Origin: Kalmusia sp. IMI 367209
Lineage: Eukaryota; Ascomycota; Dothideomycetes; Pleosporales; Didymosphaeriaceae
Direction: 5' to 3'
Length of the DNA: 64,000 nt
Assembly: GCA_027946365.1 (NCBI GenBank)
Contig: JAPEUQ010000023.1
Span: 310,001-374,000, forward strand
Made by a program: the position numbers and the translations under genes. Positions 40,892 through 49,615 of this stretch are shown piece by piece; the first letter of the stretch is position 1; the number at the start of each line of letters is the position of its first letter. The notes beneath the pieces were generated by a model, which was not told the origin of the DNA, did not search any database, and saw only the letters and a list, made by a program, of their open reading frames with translations.

Positions 40892-43800
40892 TTATAAACG
40901 CCTCCGTCTCTTAAGTAAATCTAGCTCCTTTTCCTTAATAGCTTACTACTCTACCTTTAGCTTAGTTTCTAATAGTTCTAATTTAATCTACTACCTTCGC
41001 TGATCTATTTCTTGCTGAGAAAATTGCCCAATAGTCCTAATAGAACATATTAGTAATATGTTCTAAACGGATTATAGAATATTTATAAGATATACCTAGT
41101 AGATGGCCTTTATAAGCTAGATCTTAAAGTTAAACTTTCTCGTAAGTTTTGCCGTAAGCCCCTACGCCGAATAATACCACTTAAGGATGCTCTAATAAGA
41201 AAAGAGTTAGGGTCAACAAAATTCTTAGGCTGTTCCTTAATAGCTAAAGTACGACGCTATTCTAAAATGTATTAAAAACACGTTTAGATCCTGTTTAGAA
41301 TGTTATAAAGTATTACCTACTTTCATAAGTATATAACTACTAAAATCAAGCTACTAGAGATGTATCTCTATCTATAAGATACTCTAAAGCTCTGGCGAGC
41401 ATTATACTAATCTACATTACGCCTATTAAGCCTTTCACCACTAGAACACCTTAGGAACATGCTTAGAACGAGTTAGGAATATCTTAAGAACTTACTTTAA
41501 GATTATAGCTAGTATCCTTTGCTTTTTACTAGTTATATTTGACTTATTTATACTTTACTTAACAGTATTCGTATAATGCCGTAACGTAGTAAAGATAATA
41601 GGGTTAATTAATAAATAAGCCTCATTAAGCCCACCTGTAATAAGTGGATGGCGCTTATATCTAACCTATTCTTTAATAGGAGCTTCTTCATACTCTATAA
41701 CGTGTTAGTAAGATGTTACAAATATATTCTAAATATAATAAATACTAATTAAAAGATCGCAAAGCTAATTATACTTAATAGTAGTTTAATAGATTAATAA
41801 AGATTTTATACGTAACTATAACTTATAGTTTATAGATACTAGAGTAGTTATACTTCTAAAGAAGTATATAAGATAGAATACTACTATCTTTTGTATATGC
41901 TATGCTAGTGGTCTAGCTTGTGGATTGATAGAATGGAGATATTACCTAAATCCTAGGAATATACTTAGAACATGTTTTGAATATGTTATGGCAGCTTACC
42001 TAGAAATTAGCCGCCATGCATATCAAGGGTAATTAACGTAAACGAACAATCTTCGCTAAAGGTAATATAGGACTAGGATAGCTTCTTATCCAACACGTTC
42101 TCAACGTGTTTGAAAAGCCTTTGGAATACCTTGAAATAGCTTTCTTAGTCCTGTTTCTCGATATATACTCTCGCGAGGGTGATAACTATTTAAGTCAATA
42201 ACCTATTCTGAACGTGTTCCAGACGTGTTTACTTTTACCATATTCCCTAAGGAATTTTCTAATTATCATTTCGTTCAGATTTCGCTGCTTAATTCGTTTA
42301 AAAGAGACATCAACTTCAAAATTCTCTTATATTAATAGAATCTAAGCTTGTCCTTTAGTAAAGCATATAATCTAAATCCCAGAGGTATTATTATATATAC
42401 CTTAGATATATCACTATATAATTACGTTAGTAACACCTTTGTAACGCGTTTAGAATACGTTTATATATATCTACTACCGTCCTATGTCTTTGCTCATATT
42501 TAAATACTACGCCTATAAAATCTCGTCCTTAAGGCTAATAGATAATTCGCTATTTACGTATAATTACTAATATTCGATTAAGGTTATTAAACGAAATATA
42601 GAGATCTTATAATATTTAAATATTATTCTGTTGATAGTATTGCTGAAGCAAGGGGCTCCGAAGAAATATACCTAGGGAAGGTTATTAACACGTTATAAAT
42701 GGCTTTTAAACATGTTCTAAACCTGTTGTCAACCCTAGGTCTCTTATAGATTTTATAAGCTCTATAATCTTATGGATAATAGATCCTGGCGGCTTATTTA
42801 GTGGCGGTGGTGGGTGTGTATGCTCTCCAATTAATATTAAAAGGATATATAGTATAGTAAGAAGGTCCTTAGGTATAAATAAATAGAAGACTATATTATA
42901 GGTTTTTATAAGAAGTTTTCTAGGGCCTTATAGATGATTAACACCTGTTAAATAGTTTAGAACACGTTTAAAACTTATTTTAAATAGTTTACTATAATTC
43001 TTTCTTCGACAGCTTCGTTGTTCTGTTATATAATAGCTAGTTAAAGAAGTAGTACTTTTCTTTATAGAGAATAGCAGTTCTTCTAGATAAGATATATTAT
43101 ATTTTATAATAGAGGATAATAGTTTTAGTAAATGAGGGTTCTTTGCTGTATCATATAATTCTCACAGCATAAGAAATACTAGGGTTAGTTATTAATATCC
43201 TAAGACGTTAGGAACGTGTTTATATTATGTTTATAATATAATTTTAAGGTAGTTATCTACATTATACCTTACTTTTCATAAACATAGTATATATATAGGT
43301 TATTAGTCTATATAGGTAATTCCTTGCTAGAATCGTCTTTGAAGACTTATGAATAGACTATTTATAGTAAGTATATTTATAACATATTTTAAATATGTTA
43401 TGAACGCGTTTATATCTTAGTAGATTAGGTTAGGATCTAAGTAATTAATAACCTACCGAAGCTCTTAGATTAATCTCTAGATAGAATTCTCTACTTTAGT
43501 ATATATTAACGTTTATAAGGTATTATGAATATATTCACAATATAATATACCTATATAACGTAACTTCTATTTCGTTCCTTAGGCGTCATTTAAGAAAGGT
43601 GAGGTTACTATAGTTACTTAATGGATTTGGCTCCAGCTATATTGCACCTATTAAAGCGCAATCATATTAGTATATATATAGAATACCTTATAAACATCTT
43701 AATAACGTATTTTCGTATAGTAGACGCTACTTTGTATAGGATTATGTTGAGAACATGTTAGGAACTACTTACTAATACCTGTTTAAGATCGAGGATATCA

Positions 43801-44156
43801 GTTATATTTATATAATATATATAGCCATCCTTATGTGTTTGTAGATATTCTAGTATATATAAAGCAAATTCGAGCTCTACAGTAATAAGGGGCTAAACTA
43901 TACTATAGTAAGTATAATAGGCGCCGTAGGTTCCTCCTAAAAGAATGTTAACGTGTTATAAACATATTTAGAATATTATAGTTTTAATCTACCTCTTTCT
44001 CTAATATAATAGTATTTGACTCTTTAATCTCTAGGTTAACTTACTGTAAAATACTATCCTCAATATTAGGTAGCTCGGAGATATCTATTTAGTAAGGAAT
44101 AGCCTTAGAACATGTTTAGAATATATTACCATAGGTTGCGATATGTAAAGAATCAT
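40892..44156 (-). pseudogene. RIP-killed multi-exon transposase-like gene of the MULE-like element
   Basis: Reading the minus strand, exons of about 60-200 bp alternate with intron-like segments of about 37-65 bp. Coding stretches include ISELPNIEDSILQ, LEFALYILEYLQTHKDG, QENFEVDVSFKRIK (an E-x-D region resembling the first catalytic segment of MULE DDE transposases), YLHSINPQARPLA, GLNEAYLLINPIIFTTLRHY, EQPKNFVDPNSFLIRAS and a charged end IKEKELDLLKRRRL before TAA at 40892-40894. Stops inside exons are almost all TAG or TAA where CAG or CAA would fit, the expected effect of RIP on Gln codons. The start is not fixed: the ATG at 44156 does not join the next exon in frame. The MULE assignment rests on TSD, TIR and these motifs. 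Confidence 0.7.
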
Positions 44157-44201
44157 AAAATATAAGGGTAAAAGAATACTATTATAAAGTGAAAATTTTT
44201 T

Positions 44202-44321
44202 ATTAGTAAAGCTCAGCCGACTAGTTGATTAATTTAAAAGCTAAGTCTACTGCTTAGCACGAGGAAGCTCGGACCCCACTAGTAGGCTTGGCTTTTTGAC
44301 CAGTCGGCTGAGCTGTATCCT
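44202..44321 (-). repeat. Right terminal inverted repeat
   Basis: 120 bp, inverted copy of 40692-40811 with about ten transitions (for example GGCTTGGC to GACTTAGC on the matched strand), consistent with RIP. It ends in GGCTGAGCTGTATCCT next to the right target duplication. Confidence 0.85.
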
Positions 44322-44332
44322 GGCCGTCACAG

Positions 44333-45267
44333 TGCTAGCTTCCTGAAGAGTACCGGTATTCCTTATAATTATAATACGGTCTTTAAGAATGACGCCAGGG
44401 ATGTTTTCTATTTGTTTGGATATGTACTAAGATTAGTAGGTGACTTAGTCTTGGACTTTGTGTTATCTGACTATTTGTGTAGTGCATTACTATAGCATAG
44501 GGATTGCGTCAGCTTAGGCTTTACTTGGCCAAGGTTTTCTGGACTCTTGACCTGGAGCTAGTGACAGGTCAAGAGCTCGATCTCGAACGGAATTCTCGGC
44601 TCTACGCGATGGTGGAGAAGCCTAATATCCGCGTGCGATTCCGTCCTGCGAAGGTTCATCGGAGGCGAAGCCCTTGATTTACAAGAGCCCCCTGCAGTGG
44701 AAGGATGCACGGTCAGAAGTCGGTTGATACGTGGACGGAAAGGATCATTTGTGGCATTCAATGATGGATACCTCGGTTCCCAGATCCGATCTCATACCGT
44801 TGCCTCGGTGCTGGAGTGTGAAAGATCGAACCGCATACTATCGAAATAGTGAGACACTTCTGGCAAAGCGTTCGAAGTGGATTGGATCGATTGGAGACAG
44901 AAACTTTCTGTATACAAAGGCTAGTTACGATATTTTCCCAGGAAGTTTTTAGATGATCGGGCAAAACCTCATAATCTTGTCATGTACAGTTTCATCCACT
45001 TCTGTTCGATACAGTACAGGACCACCCCATATACAGACCTCTTAGGCTTTCGAGCAAAGGAAATAAGGATCATGATTTTATTGGCTGAGACTTCCAATCC
45101 TGACGTACATTGTGGCACAGCATGATGCACTTCGCCCCACTTGGGATCAAATCCAGTTGACCGGTATACTGTTGCCTAAGAAACGAGTATACAGTCTATA
45201 GGCTTCAGTTCCTGCCTTCTCTCATATTTAAAAAGTCGTACCATTCTTTGTGCCATCATACCACAGC
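44333..45267. other. Intergenic region upstream of the HET gene
   Basis: About 930 bp, no gene recognised. It presumably includes the HET gene promoter; CTCATATTTAAAAAGTC near 45222 is a possible TATA-like site about 40 bp before the start codon. Confidence 0.4.
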
Positions 45268-47307
45268 ATGGCCGCTCCAACGTTACCTTATACGGAAGAT
45301 ACCCGTACCTTCATAGTCAGTTACAGTTGTTTGCCGCCGCTGGAATCAGTTGATTCGATACGCCTGATCAAGTTGAAGCCTGGGGTGTTCGGTAGCGATA
45401 TCTCTATGTCTATAGGCACCTACAGCCTGCTGAACCCTCCCGAGTATACCGCCCTTTCGTACACCTGGGGAGATCCCTTAGCACACGAATACGTGGCCAC
45501 AAAACCGTCAAGGATCGTATGGATTGATACACACCCTTTCCTGGTCACACCAAACCTCTACGATGCGCTAGAACAATGGCGCTTCTCGATTATAAGTATA
45601 GGAAATGGAAAGAATCTGCTATGGATCGATGGTATCTGCATCAATCAAGACGATATGAGCGAGCGCAGCCGTCGAGTAGGATTGATGGGCCAGATTTATT
45701 CAAAAGCATGTTGCGTTGTGTCTTGGTTGGGCCAATCGGATCTGGACACGTTAATTGCTATTAAACTTATACTCAGACTACAACCTCTCATCAACCTTTG
45801 GGCGTCCGACCCGTTAGGAGCAAAAGCTTCCCTTAATTGCGAAGAATTTTTCAAGAAAGCCGGAGTGAGCTTAGTTAAAAAGGAGGAATGGAAGGCCTTG
45901 CATTCCTTTTGTAACCGCCAGTATTTCAGTCGTGCATGGATTGTCCAAGAGATCGCATTGGCGAACCAAATGATCCTGATATGCGGTCACTACACCATTC
46001 CGTGGGTGCTACTAATAAACCTGTCTGAAATGATGGTTTCCAGCAACTGGATTCCGATCTTGAACCGCCAATTTGGAAGGCAAGCGAATGCAAGAATGCG
46101 TATCTATGGTTACTCGGCACCAGCAACATATATGCGCGTTCGGCACCAATTTGAAAAAGCCAAGTCAAGCCAGGACAGTCTCTCACAAGAGGCTACACAA
46201 CGCCTAGGCTCTAGGAATAGCTATCTTCTCCTCGAACTCTTGCTATATGAAACACGATACTTTCAGGCAACGGACGATCGTGATCACATATATGCAGTCT
46301 TGGCTATTGTCCGACACGTTTCAAACGCGAGCTTCAAAGGTATAGATATCCTGGAGCCAGACTATTGTTTGCCTGTCAACAAAGTGTTCATAAACTTCAC
46401 CCGCGAGATTGTTACCAAAACAGAGAACGTATCTATTCTCTCCTTAATCGATCACGACATAAAGCATATCTCTGATCTTCCGTCCTGGGTGCCGGACTAC
46501 AAACTTTCGGGACTACAAGCACTTGCATATTCGTGTCCACTGAAATCCTATTGGACTTTCGGACTAGCCCGACAGTCCCCCGAGCCGACGGTTATAGAAC
46601 ACGAGTTATTTCTCAACGCTATGCGTTGGGACACTATCACCAATGTCACAAAGTTAGGGGTACGTTCCTCACTGCGAGGGGAGATCAATCTTTGTTTGCA
46701 ACTTCCTAAACTCTATGTAAATGGTCAGACCAGACTCGAGGCCTTCTGGCGTACGCAGATTGCAGACACTGATGGTCACCATAGTCCAGCGCCTGACTGG
46801 ATGGGTAAATCTTTTCGCCAATATCTTTTCGCGACGATAGCATCAATTTCGTGCGATGCTCAAAAGAGCTTAGAGAGCCTAATGCTTGACATGGCCGAAC
46901 TTCATAGCTTGTACACTTTTGTCGGTAGTCACGACGACTGCCCAGGTTCATGGCTCCCAAGTATGGAAGAATTGGAGTCTTTTCAGAAAACTTCCAGGAC
47001 GTCAGAAGAAGTTGGGGAGTTCATCAGCAAATTGATGCAAGAAGGAGAACCTTTCGAATCGGCCAATAACAGTATCGCTGGTGGCAGAAGTTTGTTCAAA
47101 ACGTCGGATGATCTCATCGGTCTCGCTCCAAAGTCAGCTAAATCTAACGATACTGTCTGGTTCTTCCCGGGCTCCAAGGTTCCATTCGTCCTTCGTTATT
47201 GCGGTGAAAAGCAGTATGAGCTTATTGGCGAGGCATACCTACATGGTTACATGCATGGTGAACTCGAAGACGTTCATGGGCCGCTCGAACGAATATCGCT
47301 AGTCTGA
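45268..47307 (+). CDS. Heterokaryon incompatibility (HET) domain protein
   Basis: A single exon of 679 aa starts at the ATG at 45268 (MAAPTLPYTEDTRTF); the frame 5' of it has only a GTG. The HET domain spans about residues 60-215 with its three landmark blocks: YTALSYTWGD, NLLWIDGICINQDDMSERS with RRVGLMGQIYSKA, and FSRAWIVQEIALA. The C-terminal 400 residues are less conserved. They include DDRDHIYAVLAIVRH and PDYCLPVNKVFINFTREIV, also usual in this family, and LPSWVPDY. HET proteins mediate allorecognition and cell death after fusion of unlike hyphae; many have no known role. The gene is intact and lies between RIP-affected repeats. Confidence 0.92.
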   Translation: MAAPTLPYTEDTRTFIVSYSCLPPLESVDSIRLIKLKPGVFGSDISMSIGTYSLLNPPEYTALSYTWGDPLAHEYVATKPSRIVWIDTHPFLVTPNLYDALEQWRFSIISIGNGKNLLWIDGICINQDDMSERSRRVGLMGQIYSKACCVVSWLGQSDLDTLIAIKLILRLQPLINLWASDPLGAKASLNCEEFFKKAGVSLVKKEEWKALHSFCNRQYFSRAWIVQEIALANQMILICGHYTIPWVLLINLSEMMVSSNWIPILNRQFGRQANARMRIYGYSAPATYMRVRHQFEKAKSSQDSLSQEATQRLGSRNSYLLLELLLYETRYFQATDDRDHIYAVLAIVRHVSNASFKGIDILEPDYCLPVNKVFINFTREIVTKTENVSILSLIDHDIKHISDLPSWVPDYKLSGLQALAYSCPLKSYWTFGLARQSPEPTVIEHELFLNAMRWDTITNVTKLGVRSSLRGEINLCLQLPKLYVNGQTRLEAFWRTQIADTDGHHSPAPDWMGKSFRQYLFATIASISCDAQKSLESLMLDMAELHSLYTFVGSHDDCPGSWLPSMEELESFQKTSRTSEEVGEFISKLMQEGEPFESANNSIAGGRSLFKTSDDLIGLAPKSAKSNDTVWFFPGSKVPFVLRYCGEKQYELIGEAYLHGYMHGELEDVHGPLERISLV

Positions 47308-47632
47308 TGAGATGTTTCTAAAGCGTAAGCTCATTTCCGCGGAGCCCGGCTTTCTCGTTTCCTCATGCAGGGTAAAAGGAGGTCAGGTTCATCTACGTAG
47401 ATGCATAGATGACCCAGTCGTTATTTATGGTCAACACAATCAAGCTAAGTTCTTTACATAGTTTTTGGACCTCATTAGATATATATCTACAGTCTCTATC
47501 ATGCAATTGACTCCTGTTAGTTTGATGTTTACGCAAGATTGCTGTTCGGCCTGGGCCTGCGCCCGGCTCCACATCGCTCCGAACACAGCTGGGGCTCTAC
47601 TTTCCACGTGAGCCAGAAAATAAAATGGCAAA
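47308..47632. other. 3' flank of the HET gene
   Basis: About 325 bp with nothing recognised. Confidence 0.4.
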
Positions 47633-47735
47633 AACATACGATAGCGGGGATTCCGCGGTTCTCACGAATCCGAGTACTGATCCGCCGGTACATTGCCTAT
47701 ATATGGCTGAGCGGACGGGAAGCCTGGTCACGCTG
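47633..47735 (-). pseudogene. Diverged 5S rRNA pseudogene
   Basis: The plus-strand view ACATACGATAGCGGGGATTC, then TACTGATCCGCCGGTACATT, then GGCTGAGCGGACGGGAAGCC follows the 5S 3'-to-5' order. It has a deletion and many changes in the box C region (the ACCCACCTAACT part is lost) and lacks the 5S 5' 30 nt. Those missing 30 nt occur about 90 bp further on, inside R1 (47829-47862), in the same orientation. The 5S may therefore have been split by an insertion or rearrangement. Confidence 0.65.
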
Positions 47736-47764
47736 ACTGGTGCGGCGCAGTTATGCTGCTAATA

Positions 47765-48128
47765 TACCCCGATTAATCTGTTTCCTGTTCCCCGTTCCGG
47801 TCCCTCAACAGATGGCGAGGTGGGCAGGAAAACTTGTTCTCAAGGTCCTATGGTCGTATGTGAAATGAATGGGATTTTCACAATCTATATTCTCTGTCGA
47901 TAATAAGGTAGTGTTTTGTCTCATATCGTGAGTTCACCTTCATGTTTCTCTAAGTATTATAAGGTGTAATTCATCATTAGCTCTGCACCTTGATAGTATT
48001 CATAGCTTTCTTATGTCCGCGTGCCCATATTTTCGTGCATTCAACTGTTTGCAGATGTGCGAGATAGGTAAGTAGTATAATTATATGGCGCTAAGTAGGC
48101 CTTCGCCTCTACATTTAGCATCCTGTAA
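47765..48128. repeat. Dispersed repeat R1, copy 3, with 5S 5' fragment
   Basis: Least RIP-mutated R1 copy: GGTCCCTCAACAGATGGCGA, the 5S fragment CTTGTTCTCAAGGTCCTATG with GTCGTATGTGA, then TCGTGAGTTCACCTTCATGT, GTGTAATTCATCATTAGCTC and GCGCTAAGTAGGCCTTCGCC. It abuts the 3' end of the F-box gene, as copy 1 abuts the F-box tail fragment. Confidence 0.75.
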
Positions 48129-48148
48129 GTCACGTTCCCCGGCTTTCT

Positions 48149-49615
48149 TCACACGGCTTCCCACGGCTTCTCGTCCCCAGCCTTGATAATCTTATATCTC
48201 ACGTTCGTTCCCTCAAAGATTTGCTTAATCGGTTCGTAACTCTTTTCCTCAAACTCAGAAGCATTGCGATCAAGATAATAACACACCTCCTTAAGCCGTG
48301 GCGTCCTCGTCGATGCAGTCTCGAGGAGCCAGGCTCGGACGAAGTCCAATTCCTCATATTCGTCGTATGCATAATAATCTGACACGAACGCATCCGTGAC
48401 TGTCACTACCTCAACATTGCGAGGCAAGCTATCTTCTAGTCGTCTGTTCGGATCTGCCCCGGCATTCCAGTCCCAGTCAGGGAGCAATACCCCGAGAGGG
48501 GCTTGGAATCGCTTGATGTTGGTGAAGCCCTCGAGGCCGTGCAAAGTTCCCAAGGCTTTCATCATCCCGGGTTCAACACCACCCCAAGACATGTCATCGA
48601 ACTCAAAACCAATGGTGAGGTCCTCGAGAGTATCCCGAATGGGTTGCACCGCTTCGACAAATCTATTGAGATCGATCGTATCGGTGTTCAGAGGATGAGT
48701 ATCCTGTATCCATTTCCACTTCCAGCATAGGGTCTGAAGAGCTCGAGTCCTTGCTAAGATCTGTGCTAAGAAGTCGACATGGACGTATGAGAGAGTCAGT
48801 GATGTGAGGTGAACTGGATCTGGAGGGTCTGTAGGCCAAGTGAATGGTAACGAGCTGGGGTTCCAACACCAGCCCCGGATACTGCGTATCGATGGAAGAC
48901 TAAGAAGAGCCACCATATCACAGGGATTACAAAAGTCGGGATTCCTGCCAGGATCGACGCTTATCGGTCCAGGGAATGATATCTCTTCCAATTGTCGGAA
49001 CTGAGAGAGTTCATGGTTAGATGTATTGAACACAGCGGACTGGAACAGTTTACCAAGAAACTGGTTCTCGCCTGTGATGCTTGGGGGGTTCCTTTGACCT
49101 GACCTCCCAACATAGGGTACGACTGCTGCGTATCCGATGCGAAAGCTCTTAAGGTTAGGCAATCGTGACAGTAGTAGTGCGACAAAAGCGTTGAAGTCGG
49201 CTATGCGCAATTTATCTATCCAAAGATGGGCATACCACAGACCCGTCTTCTTGATGAATTGAATAAATTTTGGCATGCCATCCTCGTCTGTCGGTCGCGG
49301 GGGAGAGACCTCGGGAACACTTTCGTCGTAAGAACATCCTCTGTAAAGTTTTTGAATCTTCTCATCGCCATCGCGTAAACGCACAGATTTGACATGTTTC
49401 GAAAGCTCAGGGTTATTGAAAATGCTCCGAGTAAGGTGTATTATAGGGCGCGGGTTCCCACGATGGATGCTGAGGTCAATGGACGAGTAAAGCTGCGGTG
49501 TTGCGAATTCATATAGCTTCTTGCTCGCAAGGCTCAGAGCGGCAAGATCACGGAACGACACTCGCTCGAGGATGGTATCTATGAGTTCGGTAGGACAGTT
49601 AAGAAAAGCCGCCAT
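48149..49615 (-). CDS. F-box protein with leucine-rich-like repeats
   Basis: A single exon of 488 aa has its ATG at 49615. The F-box lies at residues 5-50 (NCPTELIDTILERVSFRDLA, then ALSLASKKLYEFATPQLYSS). The remainder has irregular leucine-rich-like elements (LLLSRLPNLKSFRIGYAAVV, LPSIRSIRGW, HLTSLTLSYVHVDFLAQILA, TLEDLTIGFEF), the common architecture of substrate-receptor subunits of SCF ubiquitin ligases. Such proteins bind Skp1 through the F-box; the substrate is unknown. The last 30 codons are repeated in RIP-mutated form at 34643-34769. The gene body itself shows no stops and normal GC content. Confidence 0.85.
   Translation of the reverse strand: MAAFLNCPTELIDTILERVSFRDLAALSLASKKLYEFATPQLYSSIDLSIHRGNPRPIIHLTRSIFNNPELSKHVKSVRLRDGDEKIQKLYRGCSYDESVPEVSPPRPTDEDGMPKFIQFIKKTGLWYAHLWIDKLRIADFNAFVALLLSRLPNLKSFRIGYAAVVPYVGRSGQRNPPSITGENQFLGKLFQSAVFNTSNHELSQFRQLEEISFPGPISVDPGRNPDFCNPCDMVALLSLPSIRSIRGWCWNPSSLPFTWPTDPPDPVHLTSLTLSYVHVDFLAQILARTRALQTLCWKWKWIQDTHPLNTDTIDLNRFVEAVQPIRDTLEDLTIGFEFDDMSWGGVEPGMMKALGTLHGLEGFTNIKRFQAPLGVLLPDWDWNAGADPNRRLEDSLPRNVEVVTVTDAFVSDYYAYDEYEELDFVRAWLLETASTRTPRLKEVCYYLDRNASEFEEKSYEPIKQIFEGTNVRYKIIKAGDEKPWEAV

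Larger units (their letters stand above)
40692..44321. mobile_element. RIP-degraded DNA transposon, MULE-like, 3.63 kb
   Basis: The element is bounded by 120-bp terminal inverted repeats and by an 11-bp direct repeat GGCCGTCACAG at 40681-40691 and 44322-44332. Terminal bases are AG[C/G]ATACAGCTCAGCC. Long TIRs together with a 9-11 bp target duplication are typical of Mutator-like elements. The interior is very AT-rich and contains the relics of one many-exon minus-strand gene. The interior and right TIR carry C-to-T/G-to-A changes relative to the left TIR, consistent with RIP. Copy number in the genome cannot be seen from here. Confidence 0.8.
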
